Origin: SPDF01 sp963812085
GTDB lineage: Bacteria > Gemmatimonadota > Gemmatimonadetes > Gemmatimonadales > GWC2-71-9
Length of the DNA: 64,000 bases
NCBI GenBank assembly: GCA_963812085.1
Contig: CAWETL010000006.1
Coordinates: 1-64,000, forward strand
Direction: 5' to 3'
Part shown: piece by piece, positions 30,956 to 39,286 of the stretch
How positions within the stretch are numbered: position 1 is the stretch's first letter
How the letters are laid out: every line of letters begins with the position of its first letter
Program-made: the position numbers and the translations under genes
The notes under the pieces: model-generated
What the model was told of the DNA's origin: nothing
Databases searched by the model: none
What the model saw: the letters and a program-made list of their open reading frames with translations, nothing else

Positions 30956-31646
30956 CCCGGGCGGCTTCCTGCACCCACCACGCAAGGGCGTCGGGACGTT
31001 GACCGGCACGGCACGCGCCGCGCTGGGCTGGCTCCTCCTCCTCATCCTGGGGGCCCTGCCGGCGCAGGGCCAGGCCACGCCGCGCTACGTGATCTACCTG
31101 CACGCCAAGATCGTCGAGGAGACGGGCAGCCTCCGCCCGACCGATCCCACCTTCGGCGTCTATGAGTACGACGCGATCCTGGACAGCCTGCGGCGCCCGG
31201 GCTTCGTCGTCCTGAGCGACCAGCGCCCGCCCAAGGCCGACTCGGACTCTTTCGCCGCCCGCGTCGCCGGGGAGGTGGATAGCCTGCTCCGGCGTGGCGT
31301 CTCCCCGCGGGCGATCACCGTCATCGGCTTTTCCAAGGGTGGCTGGATCGCGATCCTGGCGTCCTCCCGGCTGCAGAACCCCGCCGTGTCCTTCGTATTC
31401 ATGGCGGCGTGCGGCCCGTGGTCGAACGACCGGCCCGACCTCCACGTCGCCGGCCGCCTCTTGTCGCTCTACGAGACCAGCGACTCCCTGGGCATCTCCT
31501 GCGCCCCCATGTTCGCGCGACGCAGCCCGGGCTCCGTGACCCGGGAGCTCGCGCTGAGCCTGGGCCTCGGGCACGGCACCTTCTTCCAGCCCCGGGCCGG
31601 GTGGCTCACACCCGCCATCGCCTGGGCAGAGGGGCGCGACCCCTGA
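30930..31646 (+). CDS. Exported alpha/beta-hydrolase-like protein
   Basis: Up to 238 residues from GTG 30930; TTG 30999 is an alternative that gives a cleaner signal peptide (LGWLLLLILGALPAQGQA). The mature part has the nucleophile elbow VIGFSKGGWIAILAS (Ser in GFSKGG) and a late GLGHGTFFQP with a candidate catalytic His. The strand RYVIYLHAKIVEE precedes it. Probable secreted or periplasmic hydrolase, substrate unknown. Its stop overlaps the presumed CTG start of the next gene. Confidence 0.75.
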   Translation: MARLAPAPDPGGFLHPPRKGVGTLTGTARAALGWLLLLILGALPAQGQATPRYVIYLHAKIVEETGSLRPTDPTFGVYEYDAILDSLRRPGFVVLSDQRPPKADSDSFAARVAGEVDSLLRRGVSPRAITVIGFSKGGWIAILASSRLQNPAVSFVFMAACGPWSNDRPDLHVAGRLLSLYETSDSLGISCAPMFARRSPGSVTRELALSLGLGHGTFFQPRAGWLTPAIAWAEGRDP

Positions 31647-32812
31647 GTGCGCCGCCCGCAGGTCGCACCCGCATCGACTCGGTGGACGTCGTGCGCGGAC
31701 TGATCATGATCATCATGGCACTCGATCATACCCGCGACTTCTTCGGCATCCCGGGGCAGAACCCCGCGGACCTGGCCAGTGCGTCGGCCGCCTTGTTTTT
31801 CACCCGCTGGGTCACGCACATCTGCGCGCCGGTGTTCTTCCTGCTCACCGGCACGGGCGCGTACCTCTCCCGACAGCGGAAATCCACGGCCGAGCTGTCC
31901 CGCTTCCTCCTCACGCGGGGGCTCTGGCTGATCTTCCTGGAGCTGGTGCTGATCCGATGTTTCGCCTACCAGTTCAACGTCGACTACCGGGTGACGTTGC
32001 TCCTGGTCCTCTGGGCGCTCGGCTGGGCGATGATCACGCTCTCCCTGCTCGTTCACCTTCCGGCGTTCGCCGTCACGGCGATCGGCGTCATCCTGATCCT
32101 GGGCCACAACCTCCTCGACGGCGTGAGGTCCTCCAGCCCGCTCTGGGCCATCCTGCACGCACCCGGTTTCGTGTTGAACAGCCCTGACCATGTCGTGTTC
32201 GCGGCCTATCCGCTCATTCCCTGGATCGGCGTCACGGCCGCCGGATACGGCCTCGGACAGATCTACGGCTGGGACGACAATCGTCGGCGCGCGTTCCTCC
32301 TGCGCCTGGGGCTGGCGCTGAGCCTCGCGTTCGTCGCGCTTCGCGGCCTCAATGGGTACGGCGACCCCTCGCCCTGGGCGCGGCAGCCGACCGCGGCGTT
32401 TACCGTGCTCTCGTGGCTGAACACCACCAAGTACCCGCCCTCGCTGCTCTTCCTGCTGATGACACTGGGTCCGGCCCTGCTCCTCCTCCGGGCCGCGGAT
32501 CGCGCCACCCCGCGACTCCTCCGTCCCGCGCTCACCATCGGCAGGGTGCCCCTGTTCTATTACGCGCTGCACTTCGCGCTGATCCACCTGCTCGCCGTCG
32601 TCACCTGCTACTTGCGGTACGGATCGGCGCACTGGATGTTCGAGTCGCCGGACCTCGGGAACTATCCCTTCAGTCCGCCGCCCGGCTGGGGGTTCCCGCT
32701 CCCGGTCGTCTACTTGGTGTGGGCGTTCGTCGTGGTCGCGATGTATCCGCTCTGCCGGTGGTTCGCGGCGCTTCGGGCGCGGCGAAGCGACCCGTGGCTG
32801 AGCTACCTCTGA
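31643..32812 (+). CDS. DUF1624-type membrane acyltransferase-like protein, possible CTG start
   Basis: About 389 residues, around ten membrane helices. The N-terminal SVDVVRGLIMIIMALDHTRD is the signature of DUF1624/heparan-alpha-glucosaminide N-acetyltransferase-like proteins, with the conserved DHxRDF. These are thought to move acyl groups onto envelope glycans. No ATG is available: a CTG at 31643 overlaps the upstream TGA (CTGA, like an ATGA junction) and gives the expected short N-terminus. GTG 31601 and GTG 31682 are alternatives. Confidence 0.8.
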   Translation: MSAPPAGRTRIDSVDVVRGLIMIIMALDHTRDFFGIPGQNPADLASASAALFFTRWVTHICAPVFFLLTGTGAYLSRQRKSTAELSRFLLTRGLWLIFLELVLIRCFAYQFNVDYRVTLLLVLWALGWAMITLSLLVHLPAFAVTAIGVILILGHNLLDGVRSSSPLWAILHAPGFVLNSPDHVVFAAYPLIPWIGVTAAGYGLGQIYGWDDNRRRAFLLRLGLALSLAFVALRGLNGYGDPSPWARQPTAAFTVLSWLNTTKYPPSLLFLLMTLGPALLLLRAADRATPRLLRPALTIGRVPLFYYALHFALIHLLAVVTCYLRYGSAHWMFESPDLGNYPFSPPPGWGFPLPVVYLVWAFVVVAMYPLCRWFAALRARRSDPWLSYL

Positions 32813-32820
32813 GGAACCCG

Positions 32821-33466
32821 ATGTCGAAACTCCGCGTCCAGAGCTTCGGGCTCTCCTCGACGGCTACGGCGCCGGGCCGAACCAGAGTCTCGAGCACCCG
32901 CTCGGCGTCCGCGGCCCCGAGCTCATGGAGTGGTTCCTCCACACCCGCTTCTGGCGCGAGATGCACGGGCAGGGCGAGGGCGAAACCGGGAGTCGACAAC
33001 AGGGTCGCGGAGCAGGGCTTCGCGGCATCGGCGCGTGGATCCTCGGCCGCAACATGTTCGGCCCCGTGCGGGGCCCGTGGCCGGACGACAGCTGGAAGGG
33101 CTGGTGGGGCGAGGAGCCGCCGTATCACGTGCCCGTCTTCGTGCTGACGCACCACCCCGAGCGCCGCTCCGGATGAAGGGCGGCACCGAGTTTCGCTTCG
33201 TCACGGAGGGCATTCACGCCGCGCTGGAGCAGGCCCGCGCGGCTGCCGGCGCGCTGGACGTGCGCCTCGGGGCGGGCGTCTCCACCGTGCGGCAATACTT
33301 CGCCGCCGGCCTGGTCGACGAGGCGCATTTCGCGCTCCGACCGATCCTGCTCGGCACCGGCGAGGCGATGTTCCACGACCTCGACCTGCATGCCCTGGGC
33401 TACGAATGCGCCAGGCAGGTCACGGGCGAACGGGCCACGCACTTCTTCCTCCGAAAGCGGGCGTGA
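32821..33466 (+). pseudogene. Frameshifted dihydrofolate-reductase-like (RibD C-terminal) protein
   Basis: From ATG 32821 the product would read SKLRVQSFGLS, then after a lost base LDGYGAGPNQSLEHPLGVRG, then VDNRVAEQGFA in a third frame. GIGAWILGRNMFGPVRGPWP returns to the second frame, and MKGGTEFRFVTEG onwards is in yet another. Four shifts in 650 bases destroy the reading frame. The family (YwjB/RibD-like reductases) has an intact member at 43965. Some of the shifts sit in C or G runs, so sequencing error cannot be fully excluded, but four in one gene favours a real pseudogene. Confidence 0.75.
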
Positions 33467-33583
33467 ACCACCGTACCGATCGCATCCAGAGCAGTCGCAG
33501 AACCACCACCAGTCACGATTCGACCACCGACTTGAGGAGCACTCCACGATGAACACCGCCGCTGGGCACTCGCGCTGTCGGAC

Positions 33584-34051
33584 ATGAAGTCCATCGTCAT
33601 CGCCGCGGGCACCGCCGGCGTGCTTCTCTCGGCCGCCTGTGCGCCGCCGGCCGCCGACACCGCCGCGCTGGCCGCGCACCTGACGCAGCTCGATGACGCG
33701 TGGTCGAAGGCGGCCGCGACGAAGAACGCGGACTCGGTCGCGTCGTTCTACGCCACGGACGCGATCGCCTATCCGCCGAACCTGCCCGCCGCCGTCGGGC
33801 AGGCGGCCGCGCGGGACGTCTGGGCCGGCGGCTTCGCCGATTCGAGCTATGCGATCTCCTGGACCACGTCGCACGCCGGCGTGGCCAAGAGCGGCGACCT
33901 CGGCTACACCGCCGGCACCTACCAGGAATCGTACCGGGGACCCGACGGCAATCCGGTCACGGCGACGGGGAAGTACCTCTGCGTCTGGGCCAAGCAGCCG
34001 GACGGAAGCTGGAAGGCCACCAACGACATGTGGAACTCGGACGCCAAGTAG
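33584..34051 (+). CDS. Lipoprotein, SnoaL/DUF4440-like domain
   Basis: 155 residues. The signal IVIAAGTAGVLLSAACAPPA has a lipobox Cys at about 20. The remainder, LTQLDDAWSKAAATKNADSV to YATDAIAYPPN and a late GSWKATNDMWNS, is a nuclear-transport-factor-2-like cone of the DUF4440/SnoaL type, which commonly binds small hydrophobic ligands. A paralogue is at 40178. No catalytic Asp pair can be firmly assigned. The function is unknown. Confidence 0.82.
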   Translation: MKSIVIAAGTAGVLLSAACAPPAADTAALAAHLTQLDDAWSKAAATKNADSVASFYATDAIAYPPNLPAAVGQAAARDVWAGGFADSSYAISWTTSHAGVAKSGDLGYTAGTYQESYRGPDGNPVTATGKYLCVWAKQPDGSWKATNDMWNSDAK

Positions 34052-34226
34052 CGGCGCGCGGGCGGCCGCACGTGGCACACCCGGCAGCCCGCGCCTCCAT
34101 CCGTTCTCCCCTGGGCTCCGCCTTTCGGGTGGTTCCCGGGCAAGACCGGCAAGATCATCCCTTCGGGTGATGCGTCCGCCGGACGCGGCGGCTACGATCG
34201 GCCCTCCTCACCCTCCAGGAGCTGCC

Positions 34227-34763
34227 ATGCGAAAGATCGTGCTGACCTTCGGGCTCATTGCCGGCGTCATCCTGTCGGCAATGATGCTCCTCACGTTGCC
34301 GTTCCACGACCAGATCGGTTTCGGCACCACAGGCCTGGTCGTCGGCTACACGTCGATGGTGCTCGGCTTCCTGATGATCTACTTCGGCGTCCGGTCCTAC
34401 CGTGACAACGTGGCGGATGGGCGCATCACCTTCGGCCGAGCCTTCCAGGTGGGATTCCTGATCATGGCCGTGGCCAGCATCTGCTACGTGGCCACCTGGC
34501 AGGTGGTCTACTACAAATTCATGCCGGACTTCACCGACAAGTACGCGGCGTATGAGATGCAGAAAGCAAAGGCGTCCGGCGCCTCGGACGCCGAGATCGC
34601 GGCGAAGGCGGCGGAGATGGCGAAATTCAAGGAGATGTACCGGAATCCGCTGGTGAACATCGCGTTCACCTTCCTCGAGCCGCTGCCGGTGGGGCTCGTG
34701 TTCACGCTCGTGACGGCCGGGGTGCTGAGCCGGAAGCGGCAGCCGGAGGGCTCCAGCGCTTGA
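34227..34763 (+). CDS. DUF4199 membrane protein
   Basis: 178 residues with helices at about 6-24, 34-53 (GLVVGYTSMVLGFLMIYFGV), 73-95 and 145-168. The motif YFGVRSYRDNVADGRITFGRAF is typical of DUF4199 proteins, whose role is not known. A charged cytoplasmic or periplasmic loop (about 100-140) is rich in Ala, Lys and Glu. The stop overlaps the start of the lipocalin-like gene (TGATG). Confidence 0.82.
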   Translation: MRKIVLTFGLIAGVILSAMMLLTLPFHDQIGFGTTGLVVGYTSMVLGFLMIYFGVRSYRDNVADGRITFGRAFQVGFLIMAVASICYVATWQVVYYKFMPDFTDKYAAYEMQKAKASGASDAEIAAKAAEMAKFKEMYRNPLVNIAFTFLEPLPVGLVFTLVTAGVLSRKRQPEGSSA

Positions 34764-35200
34764 TGTCCCTGGCCTCGGCGCTGCCGGGCACCTGGCAGCT
34801 TCAGTCCCGCATCGACGTCACCTCCTCCGGCGAGCGACGTCCCGAGCCGTCGCTGGGCGAGGATCCTGTCGCCCTGCTCATGTACGATCGTACCGGGCAC
34901 TTTGCCGCGCAGTTCATGCGGCGCGACCGCGCCGTCGACGTGCCGGACGGGCCGAGCGGCGCCAAGAACAACAGCCGCGCACAGGGGGGATACGACGCCT
35001 ACTTCGGCACCTACGCGGTCGATGACGGGTCGGGGACCGTGACGCAACAGCTGCTCGGCGCGCTCTCCCGAGAGCATGTCGGGGCGGTGCTGACTCGCAC
35101 GATGGAGGTGCGGGGCGATACACTGGTCATCACGCTGGACACCAGCGCCGCCGACGGGACGGCAGTGACCCGCACGCTCACCTGGCGGCGGGTCGGCTGA
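34763..35200 (+). CDS. Lipocalin-like domain protein
   Basis: 145 residues. GTWQLQSRIDVTSSGERRPE at the start, LLMYDRTGHFAAQFMRRDR in the middle and YFGTYAVDDGSGTVTQQLL then TLTWRRVG at the end are the pattern of the lipocalin_5 family, small barrels without assigned ligand. Translation is probably coupled to the DUF4199 gene through the TGATG junction (34761-34765). Confidence 0.8.
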   Translation: MSLASALPGTWQLQSRIDVTSSGERRPEPSLGEDPVALLMYDRTGHFAAQFMRRDRAVDVPDGPSGAKNNSRAQGGYDAYFGTYAVDDGSGTVTQQLLGALSREHVGAVLTRTMEVRGDTLVITLDTSAADGTAVTRTLTWRRVG

Positions 35201-35281
35201 ACCCCGCCTGGCCTCGAGCCGAGCGTCGGTGCCTGGCGGCGGCGCAACCGCAACATCAGGAAGACTCGACAGGAGTACGCG

Positions 35282-35653
35282 ATGACCTTCAAGCCCGCGG
35301 TGTGGTACCCGATCGCCGTCGTGTTGAGCGGCATCAACCTGGGAGCAGTCTGGTTCGCGGCGGTGCCAGCCGAGCCGCTGCATGCCACCGCCCACGCCGC
35401 GCTCGCGCTGGGGTTCGGCCTGTGGGCCCAGCGCCTGCGCCGGAGTGCCCGCGGGAGTGAGCCCCAGGCGCGCTTCGAGGCGCTCGAAGCGGACGCGGGC
35501 AGGCTCGAGGCGCTGGAGGGCGAAATGGGCGGGCTGCGGCAGGAGCTGGGCGAGACGCAGGAGCGGCTGGACTTCGCCGAGCGACTGCTGGCGCAGGGGC
35601 AGGAACTGCGGCGGGTGGATCCGCAGCGCCAGGGACCCCCGAAGCAGTCATGA
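35282..35653 (+). CDS. Membrane-anchored coiled-coil protein (paralogue of 21501 gene)
   Basis: 123 residues: two short hydrophobic segments (about 9-26 and 36-50, ALALGFGLWAQ) followed by a long helix with heptads. It includes RQELGETQERLDFAERLLAQ (about 87-106), nearly the same as HELAEVQERLDFAERMLAQ in the protein at 21501. The function is unknown. Its stop overlaps a short following frame (ATGA at 35650). Confidence 0.68.
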   Translation: MTFKPAVWYPIAVVLSGINLGAVWFAAVPAEPLHATAHAALALGFGLWAQRLRRSARGSEPQARFEALEADAGRLEALEGEMGGLRQELGETQERLDFAERLLAQGQELRRVDPQRQGPPKQS

Positions 35654-35787
35654 GCGACGAACCGCACCCGGTGACACGCGGCTGGGAACTCGACGGGTCC
35701 TGGACCCTCGAGGCGGCGCACCGGGCGGCGGCCCGGACACTGTTGCCTACGTGCGTACCTGAGGCCGGCGACACCGGTGGCGGCTGA
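35650..35787 (+). CDS. Possible 45-residue protein
   Basis: A short frame starts in an ATGA overlap with the coiled-coil gene and overlaps the next gene by 11 bases. It reads MSDEPHPVTRGWELDGSWTL and EAAHRAAARTLLPTCVPEAG. The tight junctions on both sides suggest it may be translated, but there is no homology to support it. Confidence 0.35.
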   Translation: MSDEPHPVTRGWELDGSWTLEAAHRAAARTLLPTCVPEAGDTGGG

Positions 35788-36466
35788 CCCGCGGGTCCAG
35801 CTCACCCCGGGGCTGGTCGCGGCGATGGCCGCCCTTGCCGTCGTCGTCCACGAGGCGCATGAACTCAGCCACACCGCCGTGGGCCGCCTCGTGTGCGGCG
35901 GCTGGGGCCCCCGAAACTTCAACACCTGGGATCTTCCCGCGGATTGTACCTCCGTCATTCCTACCGTTGCCGGGCCCGTGTTCTCCTTCGCACTCATGTG
36001 GATCGGCGCCGCGATGCTGGGTGCGCCCAGCCGCCGGTGGCTGCCCCTCGGGCTGGCCCTGGTCATCACGGCCAATCCGTTTGCCCGCGTGCTGACCGCG
36101 GTCTTGGGCGGCGGCGACGAAGGGGCCCTGGTCCGCCACTGGACGGGGCTGCCACGCGGGATGCCGGCCATCCTGCTCACCGCCCTACCCGTCGCACTGC
36201 TCGTGAGCGTCCCGCTCTGGCGGGCCTGGAACCGCCTCGCGCCCCGGCGCCGACCCCTGCATTTCACCGGCCTGCTGGTCCTGCCCATGCTGGTGACCGG
36301 GCTGCTGCTGTTCGTCGCCGGCAACCGCCTCTTGCGCCTCGGGGTGCTTGCCAGCCCGGAACTCGCCGGGACGCCCCTCCTGGTCTGGCTGGTGACGCTG
36401 GTCGCCGCGGGGGCCGCGGTCGCGCTTCGGCGGCACTTCTCGGACGAAGCCGTTCTCGGGACGTAG
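35777..36466 (+). CDS. Membrane protein with HExxH motif (site-2-protease-like)
   Basis: 229 residues, about six helices. HEAHELSH at about residues 25-32 gives a zinc-type HExxH motif (HELSH) at the end of the first helix, as in M50 intramembrane peptidases. A possible third ligand region is ITANPFARVL (about 95-104), reminiscent of the NPDG region of site-2 proteases. Starts at GTG 35777. The metallopeptidase assignment is inference; it could instead be an inactive relative. Confidence 0.65.
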   Translation: MAADPRVQLTPGLVAAMAALAVVVHEAHELSHTAVGRLVCGGWGPRNFNTWDLPADCTSVIPTVAGPVFSFALMWIGAAMLGAPSRRWLPLGLALVITANPFARVLTAVLGGGDEGALVRHWTGLPRGMPAILLTALPVALLVSVPLWRAWNRLAPRRRPLHFTGLLVLPMLVTGLLLFVAGNRLLRLGVLASPELAGTPLLVWLVTLVAAGAAVALRRHFSDEAVLGT

Positions 36467-36656
36467 CGGCCTCCGCCAACTCCCCCTCACGGCTTCCTCG
36501 ATCTCTTCCGGGCATACCTTGGACCCGGACACCACGATCATCTCCTTCGCGCGGATGCCGAAGGCGCGCTGGCTCCAGCCGACGTCACGCCGCATATTTG
36601 GGGCTGCGACGGCCCCCGGCCGCTCCGTAACGCCGCGGACCGGAAAGGATGACGGA

Positions 36657-37199
36657 ATGTCCCAGATCGAGCAGCGCGAGATCCACGGCCTGCCCGTACG
36701 CATCGCGAACACCCGACCGGACATCGACACGGAGCAGGTCGTCGAGCGCCTTGGCGCGGCGCTCGACCTGATCTCCACCTACGCGCCCCGATGCTACCGG
36801 CGCCTCCGCACCGACCTCGCCGGCTTCATCGTGGAGCGCTTCGCGTGCCGGGGCGCCTTCTTCCCGGCGACCATGGAGTGCCTGGTGGAACTCACCTTCA
36901 CGGTGAACCCCCGGCATGGATTGCCTGAAATCGCCGCCTCCATCGTGCACGAGGCGACGCACGCCCGCGTCGCGCGCTGGTGCGGAACCCGGCCGTCCGA
37001 GCATCGGGCCCGGGAGGAGCGGCTGTGCCGCCGGGCGGAACTCGCGTTCGGCCTGGCCCTGCCCGACGGCGGCATCGTGGTCGAGCGCGCCCGGAGTTCC
37101 CTGGCCCTGTCCGCGGAAGAGGTGGCCCCGGTGGTCGACTGGCGGGTGGCGGCACGACGGGTGGCACTGGCCGACGCGGCGGCGCGCCGGACACCGTAG
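36657..37199 (+). CDS. Soluble HExxH protein, putative zinc metallopeptidase
   Basis: 180 residues. IAASIVHEATHARVARWCG (about 91-109) carries the HEATH zinc motif, and RAREERLCRRAELAFGLALP downstream provides acidic residues that could complete the site. CYRRLRTDLAGFIVERF precedes it. Family not recognised; similar short HExxH proteins are found in many environmental genomes. ATG 36657 follows AGGATGACGG. Confidence 0.6.
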   Translation: MSQIEQREIHGLPVRIANTRPDIDTEQVVERLGAALDLISTYAPRCYRRLRTDLAGFIVERFACRGAFFPATMECLVELTFTVNPRHGLPEIAASIVHEATHARVARWCGTRPSEHRAREERLCRRAELAFGLALPDGGIVVERARSSLALSAEEVAPVVDWRVAARRVALADAAARRTP

Positions 37200-37234
37200 C
37201 AGCCGTCCACGACCCACACCGAAACGGAGACCGC

Positions 37235-38482
37235 GTGCGCCGAGTCCTGTTGCCTGCATTCCTGGCGGCCTCCATGGCCTGCCAGCGTGACGCGTCGCCT
37301 GGCGAGTACCTGTTCCTCTGGGCCGGCGATTCCGCCCGCCAGGCAAGCGACTTCCTCGCGGTGATCGACGCCGACCCCGCGTCAGCCCGTTATGGCGCCG
37401 TCCTCACCACGCTCCCCACCGGAATGGCGGGGACGCACCCCCACCACACCGAGGCCGAGATGCCGGCCGACGGGCACCTGCTGGCAAACGGCTTCGGCGC
37501 CGGGAGGACGTGGCTGTTCGACCTCACGACGCCGCGCCAGCCGGCGATCCTGGCGTCGTTCGGGGACCTGGCGGGGTTCAGCCATCCACATACCTACACC
37601 CGCCTGGCCGACGGGAACGTCCTCGCGACTTTTCAGTACCAGGCGGACACCGCTTCCGCGGAGGCCGCGGGCGAGCACGGCGCGATGGCCATGGGCGGCC
37701 CCCATTCCACCGGCGGCCTGGTCGAGATGGACGAGCGCGGGAACGTGATCCGGAGCGGAAGCGCCGTCGACACGACGATTCCGGACCGGTGGATCTTTCC
37801 GTACAGCGTCCTCGCGATCCCGTCGATGAACCGGGCCGTGTCCACCACGACCGACATGGACCACGCCGACACCACCGCGACCTCGGAATGGGTGCAGTTC
37901 TGGCGGCTGTCCGACCTGACGCTGCTCAGGAGCATTGCGCTCCCGCCGGGCCCGCGTGGGGACGAACAGCGATTCACCGGGGAGCCGCGCCTGCTGCCGG
38001 ACGGCCATGGCGTCTACATCCACACCTTCAACTGCGGGCTCTACCTGGTGCGCGGAGCGGACACGCCCACACCGAGCGCCACCTTTGTCCGGAGCTTCCA
38101 GGGAACGGAGTGCGGGGTACCGATCCTGACCGGGCATTACTGGCTGCAGCCGGTGCCCGACGCGCACGCGCTGGTGGCCCTCGACATCGCCGACCCCGAA
38201 CACCCCCGCGAGGTGTCATCGGTGAACCTCGGCGACGGCGAACAGCCGCACTGGATCGCGATCGACGGCACGGGCCGGCGCGTCGTGCTCAACTCGGCCG
38301 GGCACGGCTCGGGCAACCGGCTCTTCGTGATCGACTTCGACCCCGCGAACGGCCAGTTGTCGGTGGACGAGCGGTTCCGCGATTCCGACAGTGCCGAGCC
38401 CGGCATCCGCCTCTCGGCGAAGACCTGGCCGCACGGCTTCACCGGCACGGCAATTCCGCACGGCACGGTGTTCTCGCGCTGA
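37235..38482 (+). CDS. Selenium-binding-protein-56-like lipoprotein (beta propeller)
   Basis: 415 residues from GTG 37235. A short lipoprotein leader with Cys at about 16 (LAASMACQRD) precedes a seven-bladed propeller typical of the SBP56/methanethiol oxidase family. The metal-type motif AGTHPHHTEAEMPADG lies at about 63-78, and later blocks FSHPHTYTRLADGNVLATFQ, RFTGEPRLLPDGHGVYIHTF and GDGEQPHWIAIDGTGRRV match the family's histidine-rich regions. Proven members oxidise methanethiol; this remote exported member may act differently. Confidence 0.78.
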   Translation: MRRVLLPAFLAASMACQRDASPGEYLFLWAGDSARQASDFLAVIDADPASARYGAVLTTLPTGMAGTHPHHTEAEMPADGHLLANGFGAGRTWLFDLTTPRQPAILASFGDLAGFSHPHTYTRLADGNVLATFQYQADTASAEAAGEHGAMAMGGPHSTGGLVEMDERGNVIRSGSAVDTTIPDRWIFPYSVLAIPSMNRAVSTTTDMDHADTTATSEWVQFWRLSDLTLLRSIALPPGPRGDEQRFTGEPRLLPDGHGVYIHTFNCGLYLVRGADTPTPSATFVRSFQGTECGVPILTGHYWLQPVPDAHALVALDIADPEHPREVSSVNLGDGEQPHWIAIDGTGRRVVLNSAGHGSGNRLFVIDFDPANGQLSVDERFRDSDSAEPGIRLSAKTWPHGFTGTAIPHGTVFSR

Positions 38483-38539
38483 ATCGTCGCCGTGCGGGGG
38501 ATGACGTCGATACCTATCTGTCAGATAACCGGGGAATTC

Positions 38540-39286
38540 ATGGAAGCCACTCGCGGCCGCCTGCTTCCGCTCGACGCCTTCGCCCACGTCTTCGAACCGT
38601 TGAAGGACCGGCGCATCGGCTTTGTCCGGCCCCGCGGAAACGTCGGGGACTCCCTGATCGAGTGGGCCACCCGCCAGCTGTTCGAGGAATTCGGCGTCAG
38701 CTGGGCCATGTTCGATCCGGACGCCAGCAACCCGGCTGATTTCGACGAGCTGGCGTTCGGCGGCGGGGGCAACATGGGGACCCGCTATGTCGACAACTGG
38801 AACCTGCGCGGCCGGTTGCTGGAGCTCGGGTTGCCGATCACCATCCTGCCGCAGTCGTTCACTTCGGTGGAGGATCGCCCCTTTCGGCGCGTCTACGTCC
38901 GCGAACGGGCAAGCATGGCGTTCTGTCCGCAAGGGATTCTGGCGCCCGACCTGGCGCTGGGGCTGCTCCCTCCCGCAATGCCGGCGCCGACGCGGGGGCT
39001 GGGCGTCTTCCTCCGGCGCGACTCGGAACGCCTCCCCGGCCTAAGCTGGTTCAGGCGCGATCCCGTGCGGTTGTGCCGCACGCCGCAGGAGTACCTTGCG
39101 CTGGCCGCCAGGTACGAGCGGATCGTCACGGACCGGCTGCACTTCGCCACCAGCGGATTGCTCGTCGGGCGAGAGGTCACGTTGATCGCGAACAACTATC
39201 ACAAGAACGCCGCGATGCACGAGACGTGGCTCCGCGCGCTCGGGTGTGGCTTCGCGAGCGATGTCCGAACGGCCCTGAAACAGTGA
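38540..39286 (+). CDS. Polysaccharide pyruvyl transferase-family protein
   Basis: 248 residues from ATG 38540 (alternatives ATG 38501 and GTG 38492). The GNVGDSLIEWATRQLFEEFG block (about 34-53), FGGGGNMGTRYVDNWNLRGR, then TILPQSFTSVEDRPF and YVRERASMAFC match the PssK/ExoV-like pyruvyl transferase fold, which adds pyruvyl ketals to envelope sugars. RLHFATSGLLVGREVTLIAN near the end is the second half. No other polysaccharide gene is adjacent. Confidence 0.83.
   Translation: MEATRGRLLPLDAFAHVFEPLKDRRIGFVRPRGNVGDSLIEWATRQLFEEFGVSWAMFDPDASNPADFDELAFGGGGNMGTRYVDNWNLRGRLLELGLPITILPQSFTSVEDRPFRRVYVRERASMAFCPQGILAPDLALGLLPPAMPAPTRGLGVFLRRDSERLPGLSWFRRDPVRLCRTPQEYLALAARYERIVTDRLHFATSGLLVGREVTLIANNYHKNAAMHETWLRALGCGFASDVRTALKQ

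Noticed and set aside
36480..36600. Minus-strand stretch IRAKEMIVVSGSKVCPEEIE reminiscent of AMP-forming ligase C-termini
   Set aside because: Similarity covers about 20 residues only, no start, no continuation and no catalytic Lys; treated as chance.
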